From assembly GCA_016210125.1 (NCBI GenBank), contig JACQUS010000580.1:1-5048 (forward strand): a stretch of 5,048 bases of DNA, written 5' to 3'. The translations under genes and the position numbers were made by a program. Shown here in pieces: positions 4,879-5,048 of the stretch (position 1 is its first letter; the number at the start of each line of letters is the position of its first letter). The DNA comes from Chloroflexota bacterium (lineage in GTDB: Bacteria; Chloroflexota; UBA6077; FW602-bin22; JACQUS01). The notes beneath the pieces are model-generated. The model was not told the DNA's origin. It saw only the letters and a program-made list of their open reading frames with translations, and made no database searches.

Positions 4879-5048
4879 ACTCGAAGGTGCAGTACATGTC
4901 TGACGACCGCTCGAAGCGCCGAGTAGGTCAGCGAATGCGCCGGTGGTAGACCGGAAGCAGTAGCAGTCGTGCGACGCCAAGGCGGTGCCGCGTGCACCCG
5001 GCCCTCCCACAGCCGGGGCGCGCCAACGGATGCGCATGTCTGCACGAC
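4879..5048. other. Terminal non-coding stretch, no supportable gene
   Basis: The last 170 bases hold no convincing gene. An ATG at 4896, preceded by GAAGGTG at 4884-4890, opens only 17 codons (stop at 4947-4949), and an ATG at 5030 or 5036 runs off the edge with too little sequence to judge. The minus-strand frames through this region have no recognisable protein features and run into the helicase gene. No tRNA or strong terminator is apparent. GC rises from the helicase level to 47 of 60 bases at 4981-5040. Confidence 0.5.

Noticed and set aside
4896..4949. Short 17-codon frame after the helicase with a fair ribosome binding site.
   Set aside because: It is too short and basic to support as a gene, and no conserved context or family can be seen.
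4967..5048. Inverted repeat GTCGTGC (4967-4973) and GCACGAC (5042-5048) as a transposon end or terminator.
   Set aside because: Only 7 bases match, the arms are about 70 bases apart, and the right arm touches the window edge; there is no transposase.
1..5048. CRISPR array, tRNA, rRNA or insertion sequence.
   Set aside because: No regularly spaced repeats, cloverleaf-like sequence, rRNA segment or transposase motif was seen on either strand.

Overview
The window is dense, high-GC bacterial DNA with every recognisable gene on the + strand, frequent GTG starts and 4-base stop/start overlaps. This fits Actinomycetota or another high-GC lineage such as Chloroflexota. The taxon is inferred from composition and gene content only; no rRNA or other marker is present.

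Left part (1-2371): the 3' portion of a [NiFe]-hydrogenase accessory operon. In order it holds the end of a divergent hydrogenase-maturation-protease-like gene, a small winged-helix protein with a Cys/His-rich tail, a canonical hydrogenase maturation protease, a HypC/HupF-type chaperone, and a DUF6390-type protein. The genes overlap by 4 bases or are separated by 6-10 bases, so they are probably translated from one mRNA. The hydrogenase structural genes are not in the window and presumably lie upstream. HypC and its partners deliver the Fe(CN)2CO group to the large subunit, and the protease then removes the large-subunit C-terminal tail. The winged-helix and DUF6390 proteins have no role that can be read from the sequence.

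Middle (2372-2508): a short spacer with a weak GC hairpin, then a well-formed ribosome binding site and GTG that open a signal-peptide-like N-terminus. That reading frame loses its protein-like character after about 25-30 residues.

Right part (about 2497-4878): a 147-residue reading frame carrying the C-terminal end of a DUF3883-containing helicase, without the helicase itself. One stop and one codon later, in the same frame, comes an intact 640-residue UvrD/PcrA-like SF1A helicase. DUF3883 helicases and stand-alone UvrD-like helicases are common in phage-defence regions, so this looks like the remnant of a defence-type module joined to the hydrogenase locus. GC falls sharply at about 2870-2880, runs near 47-60% through the helicase, and returns to about 78% at 4981-5040. 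The last 170 bases hold no gene that can be supported.

The most interesting points are the broken junction near 2500, the in-frame DUF3883/UvrD pair, the composition step, a HypC in which the usual iron-ligand-region histidine is aspartate, and the winged-helix protein with a Cys/His-rich tail. Nothing here proves a new system.
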